A stretch of DNA of 64,000 nucleotides from positions 310,001 through 374,000 of the forward strand of contig CAVZNV010000016.1 of the NCBI GenBank assembly GCA_963776735.1. The letters run 5' to 3'. This DNA comes from PALSA-612 sp963776735. Its GTDB lineage: Bacteria; Actinomycetota; Thermoleophilia; Gaiellales; Gaiellaceae. Below, in pieces: positions 41,082-49,288 of the stretch; positions within the stretch are counted from its first letter, which is position 1, and each line of letters opens with the position of its first letter. Below the pieces are notes generated by a model. That model had not been told where the DNA came from. It saw only the letters and a program-made list of their open reading frames with translations, and did no database searches. A program made the position numbers and the translations under genes.

Positions 41082-41087
41082 AGTGTA
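41082..41087 (-). promoter_or_regulatory. -10 box of dedA-like gene, leaderless
   Basis: On the minus strand TACACT, GACTCC, GTG 41075: the box is 6 bases before the start codon. No ribosome-binding site is present. Confidence 0.5.
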
Positions 41088-41119
41088 AGACGCGCCCCGC
41101 GAGGCAGAATCACGCCGTA

Positions 41120-41500
41120 ATGGATCTCGCTCGGCCGGTTGTCCTCTACGACGGTGGCTGACGGTTCTGCCGCTTCGCGGCGCGTGCCGTCGCTGCCGCC
41201 GACCGCGATTGCCGCCTCGCCTTCCTGCCGTTTGGCGACGCGGCTGCGGGCTCGCTCCTCGAGCCGCTGAGCGAGGACGAGCGATTCGCGTCCTGGCACC
41301 TCGTCCGGACGGGCAGCCGCATCTCGTCGCGGGGGGCGGCGGGTGCCGAGCTCCTGGAGGCCCTCGGACACGGTCGCCTCGCGCGCGCCGCGCGCCGCGC
41401 AGAGGTGGTCGTCGAGTTGGCGTACTCGCTCGTCGCGCGTCATCGCCACGCGCTCGGTCAGCTCGTGCCGGACGGGCCGGCACCGCGCCGGTTCCCCTAG
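41120..41500 (+). CDS. DCC-family thiol-disulfide oxidoreductase with in-frame TGA at catalytic Cys (candidate selenoprotein)
   Basis: From ATG 41120 the frame reads MDLARPVVLYDGG, then TGA (41159-41161), then RFCRFAARAVAAADRD and on to TAG 41498-41500 (126 codons). DCC proteins have YDGxCxxC; here the TGA replaces exactly the first Cys of CxxC and everything else stays in frame. Selenocysteine (UxxC) is the most economical reading; a TGC-to-TGA mutation is the alternative. A stem-loop follows the TGA. No selA, selB or selD is in the window. Without recoding the product would be 13 residues. Confidence 0.6.
41160..41191 (+). other. Stem-loop at the in-frame TGA (SECIS-like candidate)
   Basis: GACGG (41160-41164) pairs with CCGTC (41187-41191); inside, GCCGC (41169-41173), a 3-base loop TTC and GCGGC (41177-41181) form a second stem, with an asymmetric internal loop. 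Bacterial SECIS hairpins lie directly after the UGA in the coding region. The apical loop here is about 13-15 bases from the UGA, somewhat closer than usual, and the loop lacks the typical exposed G, so this is only suggestive. Confidence 0.35.
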
Positions 41501-41501
41501 C

Positions 41502-42155
41502 TCACCCGGCGATCGCAGGCGTGATCGTCTTCCGCGTCAGCATCACCCCTTTCGCGTCGAACTCCTCGTACTCGAAGACCGCCCAGCCGTTCCCGATTCG
41601 CGTCTCGGACTCCACTCGAACCGGCAAGTCGGCGGCGACCTGATACGCCTTGGCCACACCGGGCTGGTCGACGACGATCCAGCCGGCCCGCGGTGACGGA
41701 TTGATCCAGGCGAACGCTGCGACGGGTCGTCCCCGGGTGTCGACGCAGATCGCGAGTCGTGGATCGGAGACGCCGTGCTGCCGCAGCGGCCACGACGCCC
41801 GGCCGCACCACGGTCTCGGATGTGAACGAGGCGCGCGGTCGCAGGCGTCGACAGCTCCCCAGAGACCGCGGAACGTGATGCTCGATCCCAGCGGCCCGGA
41901 CCGCTCGACGACGAGCCGCCGGCCCGGGATTCGATCGCCGGGTACACACGCCGAGACGAGTGCGCTGACCTGCCTTGCCCTGACGAGGTGAACGGAGACG
42001 ACGGACACCGGACCGCGCCGGCCTCGAAAGGACGGTGGCGCCGACGATCGTATGTGCCCGGCTCCGGCGGATCCCGACGCGAGGCACGCGAGAAGGACGG
42101 CGCAGAGGGACGCAAGCTTCGTCCCTCTGCGCTGCCGGAACCATGCTCGGCTCAT
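41502..42155 (-). CDS. Exported protein of unknown function
   Basis: 217 residues from ATG 42155, which overlaps the NlpC/P60-like stop as ATGA. A signal-like segment (LASLCAVLLACLASGSAGAG) leads a mature domain with four or five Cys (including DACDRAPR and LAICVDTRGRPVAAFAWIN). I do not recognise it. Last gene of a three-gene unit of secreted proteins; its stop is one base from that of the convergent DCC gene. Confidence 0.6.
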   Translation of the reverse strand: MSRAWFRQRRGTKLASLCAVLLACLASGSAGAGHIRSSAPPSFRGRRGPVSVVSVHLVRARQVSALVSACVPGDRIPGRRLVVERSGPLGSSITFRGLWGAVDACDRAPRSHPRPWCGRASWPLRQHGVSDPRLAICVDTRGRPVAAFAWINPSPRAGWIVVDQPGVAKAYQVAADLPVRVESETRIGNGWAVFEYEEFDAKGVMLTRKTITPAIAG

Positions 42156-42919
42156 CCCCACGCCAGCCGCCGCACGCCGCTGAACTTGGACTGCGACCGG
42201 TAGCTCTCGACCCACTCGTTCGTCCCGTACGCCTCGCCGAGGGCTTCCCACACGAAGTCGCTGCCGCTGTCGATGCGGAACTGCTCGAGCGCGATGTGCG
42301 TGTCGCTCGCCAGCGCGTCCATCATGATGATGCTCGACTTGTCGTACTTGACGTGCGGCGCCCCGTTTCCGGACGACGAGTACTTGAACGCTGTCGTGTC
42401 GTACGGCCCGTGGTCGTACGTCGAGCGCTGCCAGAAGTAGAACGAGTTGTCGCTCGGATAGGCGCGGTTCGACTCCCGCCAGACCCGCCAGACGAGACCC
42501 GAGCAGTCCGGCCCTTCGCCGAGCGTCGACTTCGTCTCACGCGGGTACGCGTTCGGCGTCGGGTCGCGGTCGTTGTTGTCGTAGCACCCGCCGGCCCACT
42601 GGTAGCCCTCGTTCACCGCGGTGTTGGCGATGTCGGTTGCCGCCGACCTCGTGTAGCCGTTCGGGCCGACATGCCCCGGGTCTGCGTTGACGTCGAGTAC
42701 CTGGCAACTCGTTCGGCTCTGATCCGCCGCATGCGAGTAGACCCAGCACTTCGTGTTCGGGGGCCCGTAGTAGCAGCTGCCCGGGTTGCCCCAGCCCGGA
42801 ACGTCCTGGCTCTTCCGGTCGCGAGCTCCAGCCTGAGCGGCGAGTAGCAGCGCGGCGATCGCGAGGACGGCGACGATCGCAATGCCAGTCGTCAGAAATC
42901 GAGGCGGCCAAGGCTTCAT
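42152..42919 (-). CDS. Secreted NlpC/P60-like protein
   Basis: 255 residues. A signal/anchor (TGIAIVAVLAIAALLLAAQAGA) precedes a Cys-rich region and a papain-like module with the Cys motif GEGPDCSGLVWRVWRE (about 140) and a His motif SDTHIALEQF (about 215), as in NlpC/P60 peptidases that cut peptidoglycan cross-links. The fit is partial. Its ATG follows the upstream stop with no spacing. Confidence 0.6.
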   Translation of the reverse strand: MKPWPPRFLTTGIAIVAVLAIAALLLAAQAGARDRKSQDVPGWGNPGSCYYGPPNTKCWVYSHAADQSRTSCQVLDVNADPGHVGPNGYTRSAATDIANTAVNEGYQWAGGCYDNNDRDPTPNAYPRETKSTLGEGPDCSGLVWRVWRESNRAYPSDNSFYFWQRSTYDHGPYDTTAFKYSSSGNGAPHVKYDKSSIIMMDALASDTHIALEQFRIDSGSDFVWEALGEAYGTNEWVESYRSQSKFSGVRRLAWG

Positions 42920-44329
42920 CTAGTTCACCTCCAGGTCGTAGCGATCCACGAACGCGCCCTGATCGGTCGTCCCGAGCTCGTACAGCGACGAGCCGACAAG
43001 CCGGAAGCGCGAGAGGGGCATCGACTGCGCCCAGTCGAAAGCCGGCAACGAGAACTGATCGACGAGGGCGCCCGACGGGTCGACGACGACGGCCTCGTAC
43101 TCGTGGTCGGTGTCGGTGTAGACCGAGAAGACGACAAGCACTCGACCGCTCGGGAGCGTCTGAGCGAGCTGAACGTCGGCGACGGGCGTCGCGCTCGCGA
43201 TCCGGAAGGCCAAGAGCCTGTACGTCGACCCGCTCGGCGTGTACGTCCCGATCCGCACGTCGTTCCCGCTCGCAAGCACGAGCATGTTCCCGGCCGCCGA
43301 AGGCGAGCCTGGGATAGCCCGTGCGAACTGCGTCGACGAGTCCACCGGAACGGTTCCGTTGGCCTGGAGGACAGGTGCCCACTCACTGGACGGATACTCG
43401 GAGACGTAGGCCGTACCGCCCGACAGCCGGATCTGGGCCGCCGCCGCGTCGGCTACGGCGGACGTGCTCAGCGGACCACCCCGCAACGTGTACGACCTGA
43501 GCAGAGGCCTTGCCGAGGAGGCGTTGGCAACCTCGAGCACGTACGCCGTCGACGAGGAGTCGCTGACCCGAAGATCACCCTTGACGCCGGCCAACCCCGG
43601 CAGCGCGATCGCCTGCGAAGAGCCGTCGCCCGAAAACTTCAGCATCCGGCCGTTCGCCTCGTCGAGGAGATAGACGCTGCCCGAAGAGTCGACGTCGAAC
43701 GACGACGCTCCGGTCGTCTGGTCGACACCGTCCTCGAGACCAACCTGGCCGTCGCCGCTGCCCCAAGCTGCACTCGCGACCCGGGCAGACGGCTGCCGCG
43801 CGGTGCCGAAGACGTGCGTCCCGAGATCGATCGTCCCGGCACCGATCGCGAGGCTGATCTGCGGCGCAGCGCTACCTCCGGGCGGGACGAAGATCGAGCG
43901 CCCCGTCGAGTTGTCCGTCACGGCCGCGTAGTACGTGAACCACGGGGCCGCCCAGATCGCGGCGGGCACGGTCGCGACGTAGCGGCCGACCTGGGCTGCG
44001 GGGTCGAGTTGCAGCGGAGCGCTGGCCGTGACGTTTCCGCTCGCACGGAAGTAGACCGTGCCGCCTCCGTCGCAGGTACCCGGCCCCTCGATGTTTCCAT
44101 CGGGCGGTGGACAGGAGATGTCGTACCGAATCTCGGGAAGATCACCCGGCGCGCGCACCTTGAGCGGAGCCGAGATCGCCTTGAGGAACTGGTCCGCAGC
44201 AGCGACGCGATGCTTTCCCGCTCCGGCGCCGCCGGCCAGGAAGAGGACTGCCGAGGCGACCATGAGGATCGCGGCTCCGCCGGCGCCCAATGCGATTCGC
44301 CCTGGCCTGAGACGTGGGAACTTGACCAT
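42920..44329 (-). CDS. Secreted protein with beta-propeller-like repeats
   Basis: 469 residues. An N-terminal membrane/signal segment (GAGGAAILMVASAVLFLAGGAGAG) is followed by a beta-rich body with a Cys pair (YDISCPPPDGNIEGPGTCDG) and strand repeats (SFDVDSSGSVYLLDEANGRMLKF, LRVSDSSSTAYVLEV). A very strong ribosome site (AAGGAGG) precedes ATG 44329. First gene of the unit with the NlpC-like and unknown exported proteins. No enzymatic motif seen. Confidence 0.7.
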   Translation of the reverse strand: MVKFPRLRPGRIALGAGGAAILMVASAVLFLAGGAGAGKHRVAAADQFLKAISAPLKVRAPGDLPEIRYDISCPPPDGNIEGPGTCDGGGTVYFRASGNVTASAPLQLDPAAQVGRYVATVPAAIWAAPWFTYYAAVTDNSTGRSIFVPPGGSAAPQISLAIGAGTIDLGTHVFGTARQPSARVASAAWGSGDGQVGLEDGVDQTTGASSFDVDSSGSVYLLDEANGRMLKFSGDGSSQAIALPGLAGVKGDLRVSDSSSTAYVLEVANASSARPLLRSYTLRGGPLSTSAVADAAAAQIRLSGGTAYVSEYPSSEWAPVLQANGTVPVDSSTQFARAIPGSPSAAGNMLVLASGNDVRIGTYTPSGSTYRLLAFRIASATPVADVQLAQTLPSGRVLVVFSVYTDTDHEYEAVVVDPSGALVDQFSLPAFDWAQSMPLSRFRLVGSSLYELGTTDQGAFVDRYDLEVN

Positions 44330-44484
44330 TCATGCCTCCTTCGTACGTTGTCTCTACAGAGAACATCCGAAGGAGGTTCTGGTCAAGGCTTCGCAGCGCG
44401 AAGTTGCACTTTTGACACAGAACCGGCACAGACACGGCACGGATCCAGCGGTACCACTGAGGGCCCGACTTCGAAAGGAGCCCC

Positions 44485-45561
44485 ATGCTCAAGATCGTCC
44501 GTTTCCCCCGCCCGCGCCTACTGTCGCTCGCCGCAGTCCTTGCGGCCCTCGTCGGCGGCGGCACCATGGCCGCACTCGCTGCGAGCAGCGCCGGTGACAG
44601 CTCCGTAATCCAGGCGTGCAAGGTGAAGATGACCGGCGCCCTTCGCGTAGTCAGCGATCCCTCGAAGTGCACGAAGCGCGAGGTGCCGCTCGCGTGGAAC
44701 GTGCAGGGACCGGCCGGGCCTCCGGGGCCGGCAGGCGCGCAGGGCGCGAAGGGCGATACCGGCCCCGCAGGCCCTCAGGGCGAACGCGGCGCAGCCGGAC
44801 CGCAGGGACCGGCAGGATCGCAGGGCGCTCAGGGCCCGGCAGGAGCGCAGGGACCCGGCGGACCCCAGGGAGCCGCGGGCGCGCAAGGAGCGGCCGGGCC
44901 TCAGGGACCGCCCGGACCGAAGGGCGACCCGGGCTCCGGCCTCGTCAAGTTCGAGGATCTGAACGGCTTGCCGTGCACCGACGGGACAGCCGGCACCATC
45001 TCCATCTCGTACGACAGCAGCCGCCATGCCGTGATCACCTGCGTCGCCACCGGCGGCCAGGCCAACGTGCGGATCAACGAGTTCTCGACCGGCGTGACCG
45101 GCGCGGCGACGAACGAGTTCGTCGAGATCGTCAACTCGGGCTCCGCGTCAGCCGACCTCTCGGGCTGGAAGCTCGTCTACCGTTCGGCGACCGGAACGTC
45201 GGACACGGCTCTCGACACTATCCCGGACGGGACGTCGCTCGCTCCGGGCGCCTTCTACTTGTTCGGCGGCGGTGGCTATACCGGTCCGCCCGCTGCCGAC
45301 GAGTCGTTCTCCCAAGGACTCGCCGCGGCGGCAGGCGGCCTCGCGCTCCGCGACGCGAACGGCGCAATCGTCGACTCGGTCGGGTACGGCTCGACCGCGG
45401 CGAACGGCTTCGTCGAAGGCTCTCCCGCCCCGGCGCCACCCGCAACCGCAGCTCCGGGATCGAGCGACGTCCGCAAGCCCGACGGTCACGACACAAACAG
45501 CAACTCCGTGGACTTCACCGTCGCCACGCCGCCGACGCCGCGTGCCACGAACGGCTCGTAG
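44485..45561 (+). CDS. Secreted collagen-like protein with lamin-tail domain
   Basis: 358 residues. Signal peptide (LLSLAAVLAALVGGGTMAALAA), a Cys-bearing linker, then about 28 Gly-X-Y triplets (about residues 76-158: GPAGPPGPAGAQGAKGDTG onward), and a C-terminal lamin-tail-like beta domain (INEFSTGVTGAATNEFVEIVNSG, LSGWKLVYRS, FYLFGGGGYTG). A cell-surface stalk with an adhesive tip is likely. AAAGGAG precedes ATG 44485. Its 3' end overlaps the convergent metallo-beta-lactamase gene by 47 bases. Confidence 0.85.
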   Translation: MLKIVRFPRPRLLSLAAVLAALVGGGTMAALAASSAGDSSVIQACKVKMTGALRVVSDPSKCTKREVPLAWNVQGPAGPPGPAGAQGAKGDTGPAGPQGERGAAGPQGPAGSQGAQGPAGAQGPGGPQGAAGAQGAAGPQGPPGPKGDPGSGLVKFEDLNGLPCTDGTAGTISISYDSSRHAVITCVATGGQANVRINEFSTGVTGAATNEFVEIVNSGSASADLSGWKLVYRSATGTSDTALDTIPDGTSLAPGAFYLFGGGGYTGPPAADESFSQGLAAAAGGLALRDANGAIVDSVGYGSTAANGFVEGSPAPAPPATAAPGSSDVRKPDGHDTNSNSVDFTVATPPTPRATNGS

Positions 45562-46420
45562 CAAGGAGCGCTAGAATCCGCAGCTCCATCCCCTCGAACG
45601 CGAGCTCTGGCGGAGCCCCCGGGCCTTGCCAGAGCTCGCGCGCCACCGCCTGGTGCTCGTCGAGCACGTCGTCCGTATGGAGAGGGTCGTGATGGAAGAG
45701 AAGAACTTGGTCGACCCGGGTAATCGTCGCGAACGCGAGCGCCTGCGAGACGCTGGAATGACCCCATCCCACGTGGTCGAGGTACTCGCCATCCGTGTAC
45801 TGCGCGTCGTGGATGAGCACGTTCACTCCTTCGGCGAGGGCAAAGCCGGAGATCCAGTCGCTGGTCAACCCCGAGAGATCGACGCCCACGGCCGGCTCGT
45901 GGTCGGGGAGGTAGGCCATGGAGCTGCCGTTCGCCTCGATCCGGTAGCCCAGAGTCGCGCCTGGATGCGAGATCGGAGCCGCGTTGAGCCGCGCGCCGCC
46001 GATCTCCCACGGCTCGTCCTCGACGTCGTGGAACACGAAGGTCGCCGGAAAGTCCGCGAGCTCGACCGGAAACAGCGGCGCCGACAGGTAACGGGCAAGC
46101 CGATCGTCGAGGCTCCGCACCGAGGACCGCGGCCCCCAGATGTGCACCTCGTTCTGCTGGTTGAAGACCGGCGCGAAGAAGCCAAGTCCCTCGATGTGGT
46201 CGAGGTGGAGGTGCGTCAGGCACAGGTGGATCGGGCCGCCGCCGGCTGCGCTGGCGGCGATCAGCCGGCCGAGGCCGCGAATCCCGGTCCCGGCGTCGAG
46301 GATGATCCTCGTGCCGTCGTCGCACTCGACCTCGACGCACGACGTGTTGCCGCCGTAGCGAAGCGTCTCGACGCCCGGCGTGGCGAGCGAGCCGCGGGAA
46401 CCCCAGATGCGGATCAGCAT
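45515..46420 (-). CDS. MBL-fold metallo-hydrolase
   Basis: 301 residues. The zinc signature THLHLDHIEGL (about 69-79) and later His residues (APISHPGATLGYRI, IHDAQYTDGEYLDHVGWGHSS, LFHHDPLHTDD) match phosphodiesterase-like MBL proteins of the PqsE/ElaC-related type. Substrate unknown. It follows a PAS protein by 6 bases, suggesting that it forms a sensory pair. Confidence 0.85.
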   Translation of the reverse strand: MLIRIWGSRGSLATPGVETLRYGGNTSCVEVECDDGTRIILDAGTGIRGLGRLIAASAAGGGPIHLCLTHLHLDHIEGLGFFAPVFNQQNEVHIWGPRSSVRSLDDRLARYLSAPLFPVELADFPATFVFHDVEDEPWEIGGARLNAAPISHPGATLGYRIEANGSSMAYLPDHEPAVGVDLSGLTSDWISGFALAEGVNVLIHDAQYTDGEYLDHVGWGHSSVSQALAFATITRVDQVLLFHHDPLHTDDVLDEHQAVARELWQGPGAPPELAFEGMELRILALLATSRSWHAASAAWRR

Positions 46421-46426
46421 CGGCCT

Positions 46427-46825
46427 CTAGGGGAGCTCCCAGAAGATCGCCATGATCCCGTGGAACTCGCCGTCAGGGCCGAACAGGGGAATCGCGGTGG
46501 TTTCGACCGTGTGGCGCTCCCCGTCGAGGCCGGTCACGCGCATCGTCCCGTGTGCGGGACGGCGTTCGGCGAAGGCGATCCCTCCGGGCATCTCCTCGCG
46601 CGCGAGCGGCTCGCCGTCCAGCGTCTCGGGTGCGAGCAGCTGGACCCAGTCGTCGATCGGCGTGTCACCGCGTTCCGCGAACCGGCCGGCGGCGATCTGC
46701 TCGGCCGGCTCGTTGAAGTAGACGAGATCGCCGTCCGCGTCGGCGATGTAAATCGGCGTCGCCAGGTTGGTGGCGAGCTCCCGTGCCAGGATCAGAACCA
46801 GGCTCTTCTGCTTCCGCATGCTCAT
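46427..46825 (-). CDS. Single PAS-domain protein
   Basis: 132 residues, nearly all a PAS fold: LATPIYIADADGDLVYFNEPAEQIAAGRF, DWVQLLAPETLDGEPL, HTVETTAIPLFGPDGEFHGIMAIFWE. There is no kinase or output domain, so it probably senses a ligand or redox state for a partner, perhaps the adjoining MBL hydrolase. It starts 71 bp from the divergent marR gene. Confidence 0.85.
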   Translation of the reverse strand: MSMRKQKSLVLILARELATNLATPIYIADADGDLVYFNEPAEQIAAGRFAERGDTPIDDWVQLLAPETLDGEPLAREEMPGGIAFAERRPAHGTMRVTGLDGERHTVETTAIPLFGPDGEFHGIMAIFWELP

Positions 46826-46879
46826 GTGTCGCGCGAAGCCTACGCCCTCGACGGCCCGCGGCGAAAGCGAGGTATTTTG

Positions 46880-46892
46880 TTAACCTAGTTAA
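46880..46892. promoter_or_regulatory. MarR operator overlapping its promoter
   Basis: TTAAC-CTA-GTTAA, a perfect 13-bp dyad 4 bases before the marR start at 46897 and overlapping TAACCT (46881-46886), a TAnnnT -10 box. The AT-rich dyad stands out in a GC-rich region and fits MarR autorepression. Confidence 0.65.
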
Positions 46893-46896
46893 ACAC

Positions 46897-47346
46897 ATGT
46901 CGACACTGTCGAAAACGGAGAGTGCAGTCGCAGTCGCGAATCGCCTGAGGCCCGTACTCCTCCGGCTCGCCAGGGAACTGCGCAAGGAAGCCCGCGCGTT
47001 CGGCATCACAGGCGGTCAGGCCGGACTCCTGGCGGTCGTCGAGCGGCATGGCCGAATCGGGCTCGGGAAGCTCGCGTCCGAGGAAGGCGTCTCGCCGCCT
47101 GCAATGTCGAAGCACGTCGACCGCCTCGAAGACGCAGGCCTGGTCAGAAGGCTGGCCGGGGCGGGCGGGGACCGGCGCAGGGTCGAGATCGAGCTCACCA
47201 CGGAAGGAAAGCGGCTGCTCCGCCGCGTCCGCTCGCAACGGACCGCCTGGCTGGCCGACCGGCTTCAGCACCTGGACAACAGGGAGTTGGCCGCCGTCGA
47301 TCGAGCGATCGAGCCTCTGGCCGAACTGCTCGCGGGGAATTCGTGA
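46897..47346 (+). CDS. MarR-family transcriptional regulator
   Basis: 149 residues. LARELRKEARAFGITGGQAGLLAVVERHG, the winged-helix SEEGVSPPAMSKHVDRLEDAGLVRR and GDRRRVEIELTTEGKRLL are standard MarR. It likely represses itself and the MFS exporter that overlaps it by 4 bases, with relief by a small aromatic or drug ligand. Start ATG 46897, downstream of the dyad operator. Confidence 0.92.
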   Translation: MSTLSKTESAVAVANRLRPVLLRLARELRKEARAFGITGGQAGLLAVVERHGRIGLGKLASEEGVSPPAMSKHVDRLEDAGLVRRLAGAGGDRRRVEIELTTEGKRLLRRVRSQRTAWLADRLQHLDNRELAAVDRAIEPLAELLAGNS

Positions 47347-48605
47347 CCGCCGCTCTCGCCGCGCTGAACCGACGCACGTTCGCGAGCCTCGCGCACCGCA
47401 ACTACCGCCTCTACTTCGCCGGACAGGTCGTCTCGGTCACCGGAACGTGGATGCAGAACATCGCGATGGCGTGGCTCATCCTCGATCTCACGCACTCGCC
47501 GGTCGCGGTCGGAGTACTGGCCATCTGCCAGTTCCTGCCGTTCACGGTCTTCGGACTCTTCGCCGGTGTCATCGTCGACCGCTTCGACGTCCGGCGGCTC
47601 GTGATCGGCACGCAGGCCGTCTCGATGGTGCTCGCTGCGGCCCTCGCCATCCCGACTCTCCTCGGCCACGTCACGCCGGAGTTCATCTACGTGCTCGCAG
47701 CGCTCCGCGGGACCGTCCTCGTTCTCGACGCTCCATCTCGGCAGGCGTTGACGTTCCGTATGGTCGGCCCGCGCGAGCTACCGAACGCGGTGGCCCTCAA
47801 CTCCAGCCTGTTCAACGGCGCCCGGGTCGTGGGGCCGGCGCTCGGCGGCGCCGTGGTCGCGCTGGCGGGAGTCGGCTTCTGCTTCGCGTTCAACGCCGTG
47901 AGCTTCCTCGCGGTCCTCGCCGGATTGCTGTTGATGAGGACGGACGAGCTCCTGCCCGCCGAACGCGCGGAAACCCGGCCGCGCCTGCTCGCCGGCACGC
48001 GCGAGGCGATCACCTATGTCCGCCGGACGCCGCAAGCGGGAACCGTGCTGATCCTCGTGGCGATCGTGAGCACGTTCGCTTTCAACATCAACGTACTCCT
48101 GCCCGTCCTGACCAAGGACACGCTCGATGCCGGTGCCGCGACCTTTGGGATCATCACCGGCTGCTTCGGGGGTGGCGCGCTGATCGGGGCGTTGCTTTCT
48201 GCCGCGCTCGCGCGCGCGAGCATGCGCATCTTCCTGTTCGGCATGACTGCCTTCGGACTGGCCGAGCTGTTCCTCGCACCGCTTCGGACAGCGCCCGCGG
48301 CGGGCGCGATGCTCTTCTGCCTTGGACTCAGCTTCACGATCTGGACGTCGAACGCGAACTCGACGCTTCAACTCGCCGCGCCCGGGCACCTTCGCGGACG
48401 CGTTGTCGGGCTCTATTACTACGCGTTCAACGGCGCCGGCCCGGCCGGCGGGATCATCTCCGGCTGGCTGGCCTCCGTCGGCGGCACGGAGCTGGCGTTC
48501 GCCGTCGGCGGTGCCGTGACGATCGTGTCCGTCGCCGTCGCGGCGCTCAGGTCGTCGCCGCGATCGTCGCTGCGACTCGCGCACCTCCTCAGCTTCAAGC
48601 TGTAA
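47343..48605 (+). CDS. MFS exporter (EntS/tetracycline-type)
   Basis: 420 residues, GTG 47343 overlapping the marR TGA. About 12 membrane helices, with LYFAGQVVSVTGTWMQNIAMAWLILDLT and the loop AGVIVDRFDVRRLVIGTQ (motif A-like, GxxxDRxxrR) of the EntS family. Coupling to MarR points to efflux of a toxic or signalling compound. Substrate unknown. Confidence 0.9.
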   Translation: MTAALAALNRRTFASLAHRNYRLYFAGQVVSVTGTWMQNIAMAWLILDLTHSPVAVGVLAICQFLPFTVFGLFAGVIVDRFDVRRLVIGTQAVSMVLAAALAIPTLLGHVTPEFIYVLAALRGTVLVLDAPSRQALTFRMVGPRELPNAVALNSSLFNGARVVGPALGGAVVALAGVGFCFAFNAVSFLAVLAGLLLMRTDELLPAERAETRPRLLAGTREAITYVRRTPQAGTVLILVAIVSTFAFNINVLLPVLTKDTLDAGAATFGIITGCFGGGALIGALLSAALARASMRIFLFGMTAFGLAELFLAPLRTAPAAGAMLFCLGLSFTIWTSNANSTLQLAAPGHLRGRVVGLYYYAFNGAGPAGGIISGWLASVGGTELAFAVGGAVTIVSVAVAALRSSPRSSLRLAHLLSFKL

Positions 48606-48728
48606 AACCGCGGCGCCCTTCGTCTCGCTTTACAGCCGGCTGCGAAACGCCTTGCATCGGCCAGACCGGCTGCTGACCTCCGTCGAGCCAGATGTGAGCG
48701 ATTCGTTAGCGACCCAGGAGGAGGATCG

Positions 48729-49229
48729 ATGCAAGGGAAGTACAGGCTCGGCGTGGCGACGGCGATCGGAGCACTCGCGCTCGCGGGTGTCGCGTTCGGC
48801 GCCACGAAGGCGGTGTTCGTGGGCACGTCCGGTCCGGACACCATCAACGGAACGGCATCGGCCGACATCATCTACGGCAAGGGCGGCGACGACAGCCTCC
48901 ACGGCCTCGCCGGGAACGACGTCATCTACGGGGGCCAGGGCAACGACACGATCAAGGGCGGCGACGGGAACGACGTCGAGTACGGCGGGCCCGGCAACGA
49001 CTCGCTGTGGGGCGGCCGGGGCGCCGACACGCTCTACGGCGGACCCGGCGACGACGTCCTCCACGCCCTCGCAGACGACAACCAGCTCGACGTCGTCGAC
49101 TGCGGCGCAGGCCACGACACCGTCTGGCTGAACGCGAACGAGAAGGGCAAGTACGTGATCCGCGGGTGCGAGGTGCGGAACTGGATCGTGCCCAGCCAGG
49201 CTCAGATCGCCGAGGACACCGGCAACTAG
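48729..49229 (+). CDS. Secreted RTX-type calcium-binding repeat protein
   Basis: 166 residues. Signal peptide (ATAIGALALAGVAFGATK), then about eight nonapeptide-like RTX repeats (GKGGDDSLHGLAGNDVIYGG and GNDTIKGGDGNDVEYGG types) forming a calcium beta-roll, and a tail with two Cys. Surface-associated. Strong GAGGAGG ribosome site before ATG 48729. A 12-bp stem terminator follows. Confidence 0.85.
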   Translation: MQGKYRLGVATAIGALALAGVAFGATKAVFVGTSGPDTINGTASADIIYGKGGDDSLHGLAGNDVIYGGQGNDTIKGGDGNDVEYGGPGNDSLWGGRGADTLYGGPGDDVLHALADDNQLDVVDCGAGHDTVWLNANEKGKYVIRGCEVRNWIVPSQAQIAEDTGN

Positions 49230-49247
49230 AACATCCACACACTGACG

Positions 49248-49275
49248 CGAACGGGCCTCCGGCGAGGCCCGTTCG
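49248..49275 (+). terminator. Strong hairpin after RTX gene
   Basis: CGAACGGGCCTC / GAGGCCCGTTCG, a perfect 12-bp stem with a CGGC loop, 19 bases after the RTX gene stop and just before the leaderless promoter of the next gene. No T-run follows. Confidence 0.7.
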
Positions 49276-49276
49276 C

Positions 49277-49282
49277 TAGCGT
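49277..49282 (+). promoter_or_regulatory. -10 box, leaderless start of RTX/sialidase-like gene
   Basis: TAGCGT, six bases (GACGCG), then GTG 49289. It starts 2 bases after the hairpin. Confidence 0.5.
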
Positions 49283-49288
49283 GACGCG

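Noticed and set aside
41160..41191. The stem-loop as decisive proof of selenocysteine
   Set aside because: The apical loop is close to the UGA and lacks the usual exposed G; GC-rich DNA forms many such hairpins, so it only adds weak support.
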